A stretch of DNA of 64,000 nt from contig NZ_CP088022.1 in NCBI RefSeq assembly GCF_013373795.3, positions 5,084,001 to 5,148,000 of the forward strand, written 5' to 3'. Source of the stretch: Bradyrhizobium quebecense. Its GTDB lineage: Bacteria > Pseudomonadota > Alphaproteobacteria > Rhizobiales > Xanthobacteraceae. Position numbers and translations under genes: made by a program. Below are positions 28,552 to 37,153 of this stretch, in pieces (the first letter of the stretch is position 1; each line of letters begins with the position of its first letter). Under the pieces are notes generated by a model. That model worked only from the letters and a program-made list of their open reading frames with translations, was not told where the DNA came from and did no database searches.

Positions 28552-30045
28552 TTAGGCCACCGCCTTGTACTCCGGCGCGGTCGCAAGGAAGCGCGCATAG
28601 GCGTCCGCGTCTGGCGGCGTAAACTTTTCGACGAGCGGGTTGCGGCGCGACGCCTTGGTGCCGATGTCCGCCAGCAGCTCGTCGAAATGCTTGAAGTGAT
28701 ACGGCGCGACGCACAGGCCGCCATAGACGCCCGCCGCCGGCCGCTCGACGCGCTTGAAGTTCAGCATCATCGCGATGTTGTCATGCATCTCGGTCGCGCT
28801 CGGCTGCCGCGCGAGCTGGCCGTCGGCGTAGCGCACCAGCCAGTTCGCCGCGAGATCGGCGCACAGCACGGTGCAGAAGCTCGAATTGAAGCCGACAAAG
28901 CCCATGTCGGGCAGATCCGGGTTCGCGATCAGCCGATAGAGCCGATATTGCCCGTCGGGCTCGACCAGCTTGTTCTGATACTCCTTAGGGAGGAACGGCA
29001 CGCCGAGCTTGTAGCCGATCGCGAGCACCGCGACGTCCGCTGCGACACGCTGGCCGCCGCTCATCACGATGGTCTTGCCGTCATAGTGATCGAAGGTGCC
29101 CTGCACCGCCTTGATCCGGCCATCGGCAACCATCGGATAGAAGCCGGGGGTCGCGATCGGCACCGAGCAGTTGACGCCGTCCTCGATCCGCTCCTTCGGC
29201 ACCATGCCGCATTGCTTCAGCTTGAGCTGCATCTTCAGCATGCTCTCGAGCCCCCGCCAGTTCGCCCAGACGAACGGCTTTGCGACGACATGCGCGAGGC
29301 GCGCCATCGGGCCGATGCCCCAGCTCGCGAACATCTGCTCCTGCGCGCGGATGTAGAGGATGCGCTTGAAGTTGACGAGACCGCCGACGAAATAGGGAAT
29401 CCGCCAGACCGGTTCGCGAAACACGATGGTGACTTCGCTGGCGCCGGAATTGACCGCATTCACCGCGATGTCGGTCGCCGATTTCGAGCCGCCGAGCACG
29501 ACCACCTTGCGGCCCTTGGCGAGATCGGGGTCGCCGTATTGCGACGAATGCAGGATCTGGCCGCCCTGCGCCTTGAAGCCGTCCTCGCCGGGCAGCGGCA
29601 GCGACTTTGGCTCGTTGAATTGCCCGGTACAGACCGCGACGAAGTCGAAATCCTCATGGCCGGTCGCGCCGTCGGTCGCGCGCAGCGCGAGCGTCCAGCC
29701 CGGTCTGCCGTCGGCGCGGCGCATCATGCTCTCGACCCTGGTGTCGAACCGCATCGCACCGTCGAGCCCATGACTGCGGGCATAGTCACGCAGATAAGCA
29801 TGGACCTGCGGACCCTTCGGCCATTCCGGATAGGATTCCGGCATCGCCTTGTCGGTGTAGCGATAGAGCTCCTTCGGGCTCTGGGTCTGCACGTCGGGAT
29901 AGGAGCGCGCCGGCTCCCAGACCCCGCCGAGATCGCCGCTGCGCTCGATGATGGTCACCTTGTGACCGCGACCGGCAAAGGCCTTGCCGGCGGCGAGCCC
30001 GGAAATGCCGGCGCCGATGACGCACACATGCTTCTGCTTGACCAT
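28552..30045 (-). CDS. Flavin-containing monooxygenase (Baeyer-Villiger/FMO type)
   Basis: A 497-residue flavoprotein. The FAD-binding motif GAGISGLAAGKAF lies near the N-terminus, the NADPH-binding VVVLGGSKSATDIAVN at mid-sequence, and the FMO-like HSSQYGDPD region between them. It probably inserts oxygen at N, S or a ketone carbon. ATG at 30045 is the family start; the frame continues upstream only as a shadow of the cupin gene. It lies downstream of the cupin gene on the same strand, separated by a strong hairpin. AraC-type regulation by the divergent neighbour is plausible. Confidence 0.9.
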   Translation of the reverse strand: MVKQKHVCVIGAGISGLAAGKAFAGRGHKVTIIERSGDLGGVWEPARSYPDVQTQSPKELYRYTDKAMPESYPEWPKGPQVHAYLRDYARSHGLDGAMRFDTRVESMMRRADGRPGWTLALRATDGATGHEDFDFVAVCTGQFNEPKSLPLPGEDGFKAQGGQILHSSQYGDPDLAKGRKVVVLGGSKSATDIAVNAVNSGASEVTIVFREPVWRIPYFVGGLVNFKRILYIRAQEQMFASWGIGPMARLAHVVAKPFVWANWRGLESMLKMQLKLKQCGMVPKERIEDGVNCSVPIATPGFYPMVADGRIKAVQGTFDHYDGKTIVMSGGQRVAADVAVLAIGYKLGVPFLPKEYQNKLVEPDGQYRLYRLIANPDLPDMGFVGFNSSFCTVLCADLAANWLVRYADGQLARQPSATEMHDNIAMMLNFKRVERPAAGVYGGLCVAPYHFKHFDELLADIGTKASRRNPLVEKFTPPDADAYARFLATAPEYKAVA

Positions 30046-30100
30046 GAAACGTCTCCGCGATGAATGAACAGGTGCAATTTCGTAAGCGCGCGCATCCCCG

Positions 30101-30128
30101 CAATCGCCGGAGCCTGCTCCGGCGATTG
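30101..30128 (-). terminator. Perfect 13-bp hairpin between cupin and monooxygenase genes
   Basis: CAATCGCCGGAGC, a CT loop, then GCTCCGGCGATTG form a perfect 13-bp inverted repeat. It lies between two same-strand genes and no T-run follows. It could attenuate read-through or stabilise mRNA; it is not a classical intrinsic terminator. Confidence 0.5.
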
Positions 30129-30163
30129 CCGCCCCGCGTGCGTATTGTCTGCTGGCCGCCGGC

Positions 30164-30613
30164 CTACTCGTTGGCTTCCGGCGGCAGGAAGTCCACCTCG
30201 TGCTCGGCGGAAATGCGCACCACTTCGACGGGGTCCTGCAGATTGTGCAGCTTCTCGAACAGCGCCTCGAGCTTCTGCATCGGCGATACCCAGAACAGCG
30301 CCCGCGCCGGCTTATCGGATTTGTTGAAATAGCCGTGCGGAATGCCGCGCGGCATGCGCACCAGGTCGCCGGCCTTGGCCTGCACCCAGACGCCGTCGAG
30401 CTTGAGGTCGAGCACGCCCTCCTGCACCAGGATGAACTCGTCCTGGGTCGGGTGGATGTGCACCGGCACGAACTGGCCGGGATCGCTGTTGGTCTCGAAT
30501 GCGAAGGTCGAGTCGGTGACGGCCTTCGGATAATAGACCTGGCCCAGGATATTCCAGGTTTTGCCGCCGTAGCCGGTGCCGGTTCGGGTAATGCCTTTTT
30601 CGAGCGCGCCCAT
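30164..30613 (-). CDS. Cupin domain protein
   Basis: A 149-residue single-domain cupin. The metal motif is GQFVPVHIHPTQDEFILVQEG followed by DLVRMPRGIPHGYFNKSDKPARALFWVSP, giving the His-x-His, Glu and second His metal ligands. The usual G(X)5HXHX3-4E spacing is kept. No signal peptide. ATG at 30613 is the family start. It may be an isomerase, dioxygenase or binding protein. Its placement before the flavin monooxygenase and divergent from an AraC regulator suggests a small catabolic operon. Confidence 0.87.
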   Translation of the reverse strand: MGALEKGITRTGTGYGGKTWNILGQVYYPKAVTDSTFAFETNSDPGQFVPVHIHPTQDEFILVQEGVLDLKLDGVWVQAKAGDLVRMPRGIPHGYFNKSDKPARALFWVSPMQKLEALFEKLHNLQDPVEVVRISAEHEVDFLPPEANE

Positions 30614-30711
30614 GTCAGCCTCTCCAGTTTTGGATGCGTATTGCCGACACGAGCCTGTCGCCAGCCGGTGCGGCTGTCTAGCCGATAAACGAATCCGCAG
30701 CCGGCGCGACC

Positions 30712-31905
30712 ATGCTGCAATGCGGCAGCGTCGAGCCCGGAAGCCTCTGCCCAATGCCGCCGCATCCGCCTGCGCGCCGATCGGGCAGTTTGCGCGACGA
30801 AACGGCGTTCCCCTTTGCCGACGGATGCACTAGGCTGCATGATGTTTTAGACCTCAAACAACTCCGGACGGCCGGCGTGATTGCTGTTGGCAACGAGGTT
30901 TCGGCAAGGGCCAGTTCGACAAGCGCAAGGCTGAAGGATTTCGCGCGCGTCGCGACCGCGCGTGTCGACGACGCGGCTGAAGCGATCGGGCGCATCTTCT
31001 GTCCGCACGATCTGACGCCGGTCGATCATTCGGAGCGCGATTTCTCCGCGCACCACAATTGCGCCGGGTTCGACGGGTTCTCGGTCAACTATGTCGCCTA
31101 TGGCGGATCGGTCGCGATCAATCCGGGCTGCCTCGACCGCTTCTTCCTGTTGCAGATGCCGCTGTCCGGCTCGGCCGTGGTGCGGACCGCCGCACGCGAG
31201 CTCACCACCGGGCCGCAACACTGTGCCTCGCTGCTGTCGCCGACCATTCCGACCGAGATGACCTGGCGCGACGACTGCGCCCAGCTCATCGTGCTGCTCG
31301 ACCGCAAGCTGGTCGAGCATCGCGCCGCAGCGCTTGGCGGGGTGGCGGTCCGGCCGATCGAGTTCGATCCGGCCGTCGGACTGAGCGGGCCACTCGGGCG
31401 GGCGCTCTCGGCCAGGATCGAGCAGCTCGTGACGACAGCCGAGCAGATCGGGCCGCACAAGAGCTTGTCCGCGGTCGCGGCGGCCGATTGGCGCGAGTCC
31501 TTTCTCAATGTTTTGCTCAACGAGCAGCGGCACAGCCTGAGCTCGGCGATCGATGTCTTCAACGGCCGCGCTGAAGCCCAGCCGGCGGCGCTAAAGCGCG
31601 TGCGGGCCCATCTCGAGACCCGCGCGACCGAGCCGCTGGATCTCGCCGCGCTTGCGGAGATCGCAGGCACCGGTGTCCGCGCGCTGCAACTCGGCTTCCG
31701 CCGTCACTTCGGCACCACCGTTTCCGAGATGCTGCTCGACATCCGCCTCGCCCATCTCAACGCCCGCCTCAAGACGGCGCGGACGGGCGAACGCATCGTC
31801 GATATTGCGTTCGATCTCGGCTTTACCCATCTGAGCCGGATGGCGAGCGCCTACCGCGCCAAGTTCGGCGAGAGCCCGAAGGCGACGCTGCAGCGGCTGA
31901 GCTGA
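30712..31905 (+). CDS. AraC-family transcriptional regulator (start uncertain)
   Basis: A regulator with an N-terminal AraC_binding_2-like domain (SVNYVAYGGSVAINPGCLDRFFLLQMPLSG) and a C-terminal AraC helix-turn-helix pair (PLDLAALAEIAGTGVRALQLGFRRHFGTTVSEML, then IVDIAFDLGFTHLSRMASAYRAKFGESP). The open frame begins at ATG 30712, but the first ~55 residues look non-coding in character, and a GTG at 30877 (IAVGNEVS) would give a better family length; neither has a strong ribosome site. It is divergent from the cupin gene and probably regulates the cupin-monooxygenase pair. Confidence 0.88.
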   Translation: MLQCGSVEPGSLCPMPPHPPARRSGSLRDETAFPFADGCTRLHDVLDLKQLRTAGVIAVGNEVSARASSTSARLKDFARVATARVDDAAEAIGRIFCPHDLTPVDHSERDFSAHHNCAGFDGFSVNYVAYGGSVAINPGCLDRFFLLQMPLSGSAVVRTAARELTTGPQHCASLLSPTIPTEMTWRDDCAQLIVLLDRKLVEHRAAALGGVAVRPIEFDPAVGLSGPLGRALSARIEQLVTTAEQIGPHKSLSAVAAADWRESFLNVLLNEQRHSLSSAIDVFNGRAEAQPAALKRVRAHLETRATEPLDLAALAEIAGTGVRALQLGFRRHFGTTVSEMLLDIRLAHLNARLKTARTGERIVDIAFDLGFTHLSRMASAYRAKFGESPKATLQRLS

Positions 31906-31929
31906 GCCGACCCGGGTAACGATCAGCGG

Positions 31930-32033
31930 CTAGAGCTTCGGTTCTGATTGAATCACAACCGAAGCTCTAGATTCTTGTCGCGACGCGTCTTCTTCACGCG
32001 AACCGGTGTCCACTTCGCTCGAAAACGCTCTAG
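31930..32033. repeat. CTAGAGC-bounded dispersed repeat
   Basis: A 14-bp perfect inverted repeat (CTAGAGCTTCGGTT at 31930-31943, AACCGAAGCTCTAG at 31957-31970) is followed by a tail with ACGCGAACCGGTGTCCACTT and TCGCTCGAAAACGCTCTAG. A diverged copy of the same layout lies at 44664-44760. The terminal CTAG supplies the stop codon of the small secreted protein read on the minus strand. Confidence 0.75.
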
Positions 32034-32245
32034 CGGTGAAATGGCGCCGTCTTTGCCTGGCCTGAAAAATCGGTAGTTGGTGGTTCGATCCGCTTGGTCT
32101 GCCTGACCATATGCACGCTCGTCACCTGCTGCGAACGCTGTGCGTATTTTGTTGGTGCGCTGGCGGATGCGCCGCCGTAGGCGGCAGGTGCCATCAACAC
32201 GGCAATCGCAAGGGCACTGATCATTGTGGCAAGGGACTTCAGCAT
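32030..32245 (-). CDS. Small exported protein (71 aa), unknown
   Basis: ATG at 32245 is preceded by a strong GGAGGGTGCG ribosome site. The N-terminus MLKSLATMISALAIAVLMAPAAYG is a good signal peptide; the mature part is ~47 polar residues rich in Ser, Thr, Gln and Lys (VTSVHMVRQTKRIEPP). No family recognised. The TAG stop overlaps the end of the CTAGAGC repeat, so insertion of that repeat may have set the present C-terminus (inference). Probably a periplasmic small protein. Confidence 0.65.
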   Translation of the reverse strand: MLKSLATMISALAIAVLMAPAAYGGASASAPTKYAQRSQQVTSVHMVRQTKRIEPPTTDFSGQAKTAPFHR

Positions 32246-32487
32246 CGCACCCTCCAAGAGGCTGAGACACATCCGAACAGCAACAGGCGTTTCCGGTCGA
32301 CGCCTCTGCTCGGCGTCTTGTTGACGATGCGGAATGCTGGTTCCAATTTCTGTGAATCGCAACAATAATCATCAGTTGCTGATTTTTTGGACAAGCGACC
32401 GCGTCGATCAGGAAAGCGGCACCCGACGATGCCCAGCCAATTGCGGTGCAACGCGAGTTGCGGACGGCGCAGGCTCCAGCGTTCGCG

Positions 32488-33159
32488 TCACCTGCTCCGC
32501 CCAGCCGTCCCTTCAGACGGAGGGCCGCGACGGTCGTCTTCCGCCGCACCCGCCGGTAGTCGGCAGAATTCCCGCGCCATCCGCTCCGCTTCGACCGCGG
32601 CATATCCCGGCGGAACGATCATGTCGATCAAACCCGCTTCATAGGCTCGCTCCGCGCGCATCGGACGTCCGGGAACGAGCATCGCAAAGGCACGGTGCTG
32701 AGCAAGCCGTCGGGGAATGAGCAGGCTCATCGCGCCGTCCGGGACCAGATCATGAGATTCGAGGGGCGAGGCAAACGTCGTGGATGTGGCAGCGATGACC
32801 TCGTCGCAATAGAACACAATGGCCGTACCGATGCCTGCCGCCGCTCCCTCGACGGCGGCGATGATCGGTTTTGCATTGCTGGCGAGCGTGTGTAGGAGGC
32901 CGGTCACGCTCGGCAACAGAAATCCTTCCGACCCGGCGCCACCGACAGCATGGTGTTCTGCGGCCTCGCTGCCTGCCGCGAAGCCATCGAACCCGCCGGC
33001 GACGACGATGCAGCGGATGGCAGGATTGCGCTGCGCCGATTCGATGGCCTTCGTCATGGCGAGACACAAGTCATCCGCGCGCGCGTTGATCCCTTCCGGG
33101 CGCAACACCGCAATCGTCCGCACCGCTGCTTCCTCGCTGACCACGACGCGTCCGGCCAC
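32488..33159 (-). CDS. Crotonase-superfamily protein (enoyl-CoA hydratase-like)
   Basis: A 223-residue crotonase. The oxyanion-hole strings are IRCIVVAGGFDGFAAGSE and IIAAVEGAAAGIGTAIVFYCDEVIAATSTTFASP. GTG at 33159 is the likely start, with GGAG nine bases upstream; an upstream extension to 33306 overlaps the lipoprotein gene. The core is shorter than the 260-residue norm and the first strand is abbreviated (VVVSEEAAVRTIAVLRPEG). The C-terminus is Arg/Gly-rich. Activity uncertain. It starts 4 bp downstream of the lipoprotein stop and is likely co-transcribed with it. Confidence 0.8.
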   Translation of the reverse strand: MAGRVVVSEEAAVRTIAVLRPEGINARADDLCLAMTKAIESAQRNPAIRCIVVAGGFDGFAAGSEAAEHHAVGGAGSEGFLLPSVTGLLHTLASNAKPIIAAVEGAAAGIGTAIVFYCDEVIAATSTTFASPLESHDLVPDGAMSLLIPRRLAQHRAFAMLVPGRPMRAERAYEAGLIDMIVPPGYAAVEAERMAREFCRLPAGAAEDDRRGPPSEGTAGRSR

Positions 33160-33163
33160 CGGG

Positions 33164-33346
33164 TCAATTCTCCGCCGGTGCACGCCACATCGGAGATTTC
33201 GGGCCGCCGTAGTAGCGCATTTGAGAGCCACCGACGGTGTCCCCCGTCGGCGGCGTGATGTCGCTGACACAGCCAGCGACCGTGGCGCAGACGCCGGCGA
33301 GCACAACGACGCGCAGCAGCAGCTGTCTAGATGTCGAGATCGTCAC
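33164..33346 (-). CDS. Small lipoprotein (60 aa)
   Basis: A 60-residue protein with a lipoprotein signal: MTISTSRQLLLRVVVLAGVCATVAGC, with Cys26 as the probable lipidation site (TVAGC). The mature part is ~34 residues including GDTVGGSQMRYYGGPKSPMW. No domain recognised. It probably sits in the outer or inner membrane facing the periplasm. It lies directly ahead of the crotonase gene and 28 bp downstream of the outer-membrane protein gene on the same strand. Confidence 0.75.
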   Translation of the reverse strand: MTISTSRQLLLRVVVLAGVCATVAGCVSDITPPTGDTVGGSQMRYYGGPKSPMWRAPAEN

Positions 33347-33374
33347 AGCATCCTCCTCACGCTCTCGCGCTGCT

Positions 33375-34118
33375 TCAGTACTTCGCGACGACTGGCCCGC
33401 CGAACTTGTAGTCGAGACCTACCGTCACGACGGAAAACGTGCTGTCGACGGAGTAGGGAATCTGGCCGTTCAGCGGCGCAGCGCGCTCGTACCGGCCGAA
33501 GTCGTAATAGCGATACTCGAACTTGCCGATCAGGTTGTTGGTGATCGCATAGGCGATACCGCCGCCCGCGGTCAGACCGCTTCGGTTGGCGTTGAACTGA
33601 TCGACACCGAACACCGGATCGGTGTTGGTGTGCTGGAGCTCGCCATAAGCCCAGCCGCCGGTAAAGAAAAGCAGCAAGCGGTCGACCGCAATGCCGCCGC
33701 GCGCCCGGAGGGTGAAGCCGTCGCGGAGATTGGTCGCATCAACCGAGCCGATCGGCAAGGTGCCGGCGTTGAACTGGTCGACATCGCTGCCCTTGATGCC
33801 GGACCAGAAGCCGTCGGCTTCCACGCCGACCACGATACTCCCGCTCTGGACGTTGTAGCCGATCTCGCCGCCGGCGATGCCTCCAGTGGAGGAATAGTTG
33901 ATAGTGTAGTTGGCAAAGCCGGCCGGCCCGAGTGCGTTGTTGAGATTGTGGTTGCCGTATCCCCCGCCGCCGAACACGCCGACATAGAAGCCGGACCAGT
34001 CGTAGGCCGGCGCCGCGATCGCCGGCGCCTTGGTGTAGAGGGGAAGGTCCGCGCTTCTTGCCGGAGAGGCGAGCAGCAGCGCTCCGAGTGCTGCGGTGGT
34101 GATGAAAACGTGCTTCAT
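33375..34118 (-). CDS. Outer-membrane beta-barrel protein (Omp31/Omp25-like)
   Basis: A 247-residue exported protein with a signal peptide (MKHVFITTAALGALLLASPARSADLPLYTK). The mature N-terminus AYDWSGFYVGVFGGGGYG is the hallmark of rhizobial Omp25/Omp31-type eight-strand barrels. Alternating strands and a terminal strand FSVVTVGLDYKFGGPVVAKY follow. ATG at 34118 has AGGAGATCTTC upstream. It is likely an abundant surface protein with structural roles rather than a general porin. Confidence 0.92.
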   Translation of the reverse strand: MKHVFITTAALGALLLASPARSADLPLYTKAPAIAAPAYDWSGFYVGVFGGGGYGNHNLNNALGPAGFANYTINYSSTGGIAGGEIGYNVQSGSIVVGVEADGFWSGIKGSDVDQFNAGTLPIGSVDATNLRDGFTLRARGGIAVDRLLLFFTGGWAYGELQHTNTDPVFGVDQFNANRSGLTAGGGIAYAITNNLIGKFEYRYYDFGRYERAAPLNGQIPYSVDSTFSVVTVGLDYKFGGPVVAKY

Positions 34119-34182
34119 TGAAGATCTCCTAATTTCTGATGAGGGCGCCACGCGATCTGGTCGACGTGGCGCCGCCTCCGGA

Positions 34183-35817
34183 TCAGAAGTGAATGATGAT
34201 GTCGGCCGAACCGATCAGGGCGAAATTCTTGGTCGGCGCGATTCCGAGGTTGGAATTGCCGTTGAACGCATTCGCATCGAGCGACCTGTAGTAGGAGACC
34301 TCGGGCCGGATCTCGATCTGCGGCGAGAACCAGTGCTGCCAGCCGATGCCGGTCTCGACGTAACGCGTCTTCACGCCGGTACGCTGACCCTGCTTGTCGT
34401 CGTAGAACTCGATCCGATACGAGATGTTGTCGAGCGGCGACGCCTTGTAGTTCAGGTAAGCGAGATAGGTCTGCACCGACGCCGTGCAGGCGAACACCGT
34501 CGCGCTGCTGCACTGGGCGAGGCCAGGCGCGTTGAACGGCAGGTATTGCGGCGAGAACGGCGTGCCACCCGCAGCGAACGCGGCCATCGCAGCCGGATTG
34601 TTGGCGTTCAGCACATTGTTCTGATGCAGATTGTAGGTCTCGAACGAGATGTGCCACTGGTCGTTGAACTTGTGATACGCCGTCAGGCCGTACCATTGCA
34701 GATTGTTGTAGCCCCAGGTGCCACTGTTGATCGCGTCGGCGACGACGTAGACGCTGTCGTTGCCGGAGTCGCTGGTCCAGCGCACGCCGCCGGTGACGCT
34801 CGGTATCGCGCCCGGATCCTTCAGCATGGTGGTGCCGGGGAACAGCGGATTGGGGAACGGGTTGGCGATCTTGGCGCCGGCGTTCCACGGCATGGTGTCG
34901 CTGCCGACCGACACGCCCAGTTGCAGCATCCAGTTCTTGGTGACCGCGAGTGTGCTCTGCAGACCCGTGTTGGTGTAGTTGTCGAACGTATACGTCATGG
35001 AGTGCGTATACATGTAGTTGTTGGGCGCGAGCTGGGCCTCGATGTCGGGGATCGAGATGAAGCGGCCGAACCGCAGCAGGAGGCCTTCCGCGATCTGCGG
35101 AATGAAGACCTCGCCGTAGGCCATCGGCAGGTCGTAGCCGTAGTTCTTGTTCTGGTTCAGGAGCTGATTGCTCCAGAGACCATAGGCGGTCGTGTAGCGA
35201 TAGTTCTCGCCGTAGATCGGCGCGAGACGGAAGCCCCAGTCGACGTGATCCTTCTGGACGGTGTCGGGCAGGCGCTCGATGTAGACGACCGCCTGGTCGA
35301 GCTGGACCGTGTTCGGGTTATAGTCGTAGGCGGCGGGCGCGTTGCCGCCGCGAACCGTGTTGGAGCTCAGATTGCCGCCGGCATTGACCCAGCCATAGAC
35401 CTGGATGTGCGCATCGTTCATCCACTGTCCGGCAGGCGTGTTGCCGAGCGCCGCCATCAAGGGACTGTCGATCGAGCTCGGCCTCGTCACGCCGATGCTG
35501 GTCGAGCCGCCATACGGCCATTCCGTGAACGGCATCGGTGGCGTGCTCTGCGGCGTCGCCGGCCAATAATCACGGCGTGACGGCGGCGCTTTCGGATCCG
35601 ACGGCGCGGCGTCGTGGCCCCACTCGAGCCGGTAGTAGTTGACGAAGCGCGAGAAGAAGTCGCTGCCGAGATAACCGTCGAGGCACGAATAATTCTTGTA
35701 AGGATCGCAGGCGGCGGCGGGCGCCTTCAATAATGGCGGATTGGCGTCCGCTGCGTGGGCCGCGTTGAACAGGCTCACCGCCGCCAACGATACGCCCGCC
35801 AAAAACAGTCTCTTCAT
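34183..35817 (-). CDS. Outer-membrane porin-like barrel (BBP2/OmpL-like)
   Basis: A 544-residue exported protein: signal peptide MKRLFLAGVSLAAVSLFNAAHA, then a long barrel rich in aromatic and Gly residues (HIQVYGWVNAGGNLSSN, YTHSMTYTFDNYTNTGLQ, GIGWQHWFSPQIEIRPEVSYYRS). It ends in Phe (IIIHF), the C-terminal signature used by the BAM machinery. The pattern fits the beta-barrel porin-2 group; substrate unknown. ATG at 35817 follows an upstream extension that is not signal-like. It lies 64 bp upstream of the Omp31-like gene on the same strand, and the two may be co-expressed. Confidence 0.87.
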   Translation of the reverse strand: MKRLFLAGVSLAAVSLFNAAHAADANPPLLKAPAAACDPYKNYSCLDGYLGSDFFSRFVNYYRLEWGHDAAPSDPKAPPSRRDYWPATPQSTPPMPFTEWPYGGSTSIGVTRPSSIDSPLMAALGNTPAGQWMNDAHIQVYGWVNAGGNLSSNTVRGGNAPAAYDYNPNTVQLDQAVVYIERLPDTVQKDHVDWGFRLAPIYGENYRYTTAYGLWSNQLLNQNKNYGYDLPMAYGEVFIPQIAEGLLLRFGRFISIPDIEAQLAPNNYMYTHSMTYTFDNYTNTGLQSTLAVTKNWMLQLGVSVGSDTMPWNAGAKIANPFPNPLFPGTTMLKDPGAIPSVTGGVRWTSDSGNDSVYVVADAINSGTWGYNNLQWYGLTAYHKFNDQWHISFETYNLHQNNVLNANNPAAMAAFAAGGTPFSPQYLPFNAPGLAQCSSATVFACTASVQTYLAYLNYKASPLDNISYRIEFYDDKQGQRTGVKTRYVETGIGWQHWFSPQIEIRPEVSYYRSLDANAFNGNSNLGIAPTKNFALIGSADIIIHF

Positions 35818-36234
35818 GATTTTGCCCCAGGATATTGCTACCGACGCTTCGAGCGTTGTCGCGTGTAACGTCTGCGTCATCATTCGTGGGGCGTTGAGAA
35901 AAAGGCGATACGGGTCTCCTCGCGCTTTCATTAAGATAAAATATCCGAAACATTCGTCGCCGCGTCGTTTGCTCGCAGAAGCATCAATTGCTCGCGCACC
36001 TGCTCAAGGACCCGGCGGAAATCTTGACGTTTTGCGACATTCGCTCGTTGCATTGCGATAGATTTCCAAAACTCTGTGTCATTTCCGCCATAGCTCTGCC
36101 AGCATCCGATCTGCGCGCTATTTTATTGCTATGCCGATCGCCCTGAATCGAGATCGAAGATATACGCGCCTCGTGGCTAAGCTCTCGGCATCGAGCGAAT
36201 CCTTCGCATCGAATGCAATGGAGCGCTGCGCGTC
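35818..36234. other. 417-bp intergenic region, no gene seen
   Basis: This stretch separates the minus-strand porin gene from the plus-strand hypothetical gene and must hold both promoters. It is noticeably richer in A and T than its surroundings (for example TTCATTAAGATAAAATATCC near 35930). No clear repeat, hairpin or coding frame was found. Confidence 0.5.
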
Positions 36235-36837
36235 GTGGCGAACGTTACGAATGGTGCGAACGACGTCGCTCTCACCGGCGAAATCAGCGACGTCGATCTT
36301 GGCTTTCTGCCGGCCGATCTCACGGCACAGTGCCGCAACCTGATCGAAAGCTATCACGACATTCATGGCTACGCCTGCCTGCCCGATATGCTGTGGCGAG
36401 CCCGGCTCGGCCCGTTCATCGAGCGGCATCACGAATTCAGGCAGCGGCTGCGCAAAGCTTCGACCACCCGAAGCGCCAAGAAGTCCAACCAGGGTTTCGT
36501 CGAGATCGCGACGGCGATCCTGTCGCTGGAGATTCTGGCAAGCAGCTTTGCGGGCTGGACCGCACTCTATCCGGAGGCCGGTGCGAGCGCGCATGCGGTC
36601 CTGAAGCGGCAATCCGGCGGCTCGCAGACCCCGCTGATGGATTTTTATCTCTACCCGCCGAAATATGTCAGTTCGGCCGCGATCGCCAAGCTGACCCCGC
36701 CGCGGGTGAACCAGACCAGCGAATTCAGCCTCTACCGCACGTCGAAGCCGGAGCTTGCCGGAGAACGGCTGGCGCTCGGCTATGTCAGCAAGATGTTGCA
36801 GAAATCGGACGATGCCGCCCTGCTTGAGCAGCACTGA
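36235..36837 (+). CDS. Hypothetical protein (200 aa), conserved-looking
   Basis: Translation from GTG 36235 gives 200 residues with a clean amino-acid composition, and GGAG lies 11 bases upstream. No signal peptide or membrane helix. Segments such as LTAQCRNLIESYHDIHGYACLPDMLWRARLG and MDFYLYPPKYVSSAAIAKL look structured. I do not recognise a family. A PAS-like or regulatory role is possible given the adjacent signalling cluster, but this is only proximity. The antisense frame over the same DNA is judged a shadow. Confidence 0.6.
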   Translation: MANVTNGANDVALTGEISDVDLGFLPADLTAQCRNLIESYHDIHGYACLPDMLWRARLGPFIERHHEFRQRLRKASTTRSAKKSNQGFVEIATAILSLEILASSFAGWTALYPEAGASAHAVLKRQSGGSQTPLMDFYLYPPKYVSSAAIAKLTPPRVNQTSEFSLYRTSKPELAGERLALGYVSKMLQKSDDAALLEQH

Positions 36838-37153
36838 AGGTGCTTCGCGCCGCCGTCTTGTACTGCTATTCGATCCATGCGGCGGCGCCGGCAATCGCGG
36901 ATCTCACGCTTCGACTATTTCTTTTATATTTCTCGGCCACCTCAGCAGCATGGATTTTCTATCCGTTCCTGGACAATGCTCGGATCGCTGGGTAGTTGGT
37001 GACATCGGAGCAGCAGCCGACGGTCGAACGTTGAACCATTCGCGAGGGCGTGCGCCATTGTGACGGCGCCGGACCCGCGTCTTCAGCGCTCACATCGGAT
37101 GTTGCGGGGGCGGATTTCGTACAGGCCGAAGCGGCCGTGACGAGGATCTTCCG
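36838..37153. other. 316-bp intergenic region upstream of the histidine kinase
   Basis: No convincing gene is visible. A frame on the minus strand reads LVTAASACTKSAPATSD, which looks superficially like a lipoprotein, but it lacks a start codon and overlaps the kinase. A T-rich patch (TTCTTTTATATTTC near 36920) could mark a promoter. Confidence 0.45.

Noticed and set aside
31930..32033. Possible intrinsic terminator only
   Set aside because: The hairpin is part of a longer dispersed repeat with a second copy at 44664, and no T-run follows it.
36118..36894. 258-residue minus-strand frame opposite the 200-residue hypothetical
   Set aside because: The plus-strand protein has the more protein-like composition and a ribosome site; the minus frame is Arg/Gln/Asp-rich.
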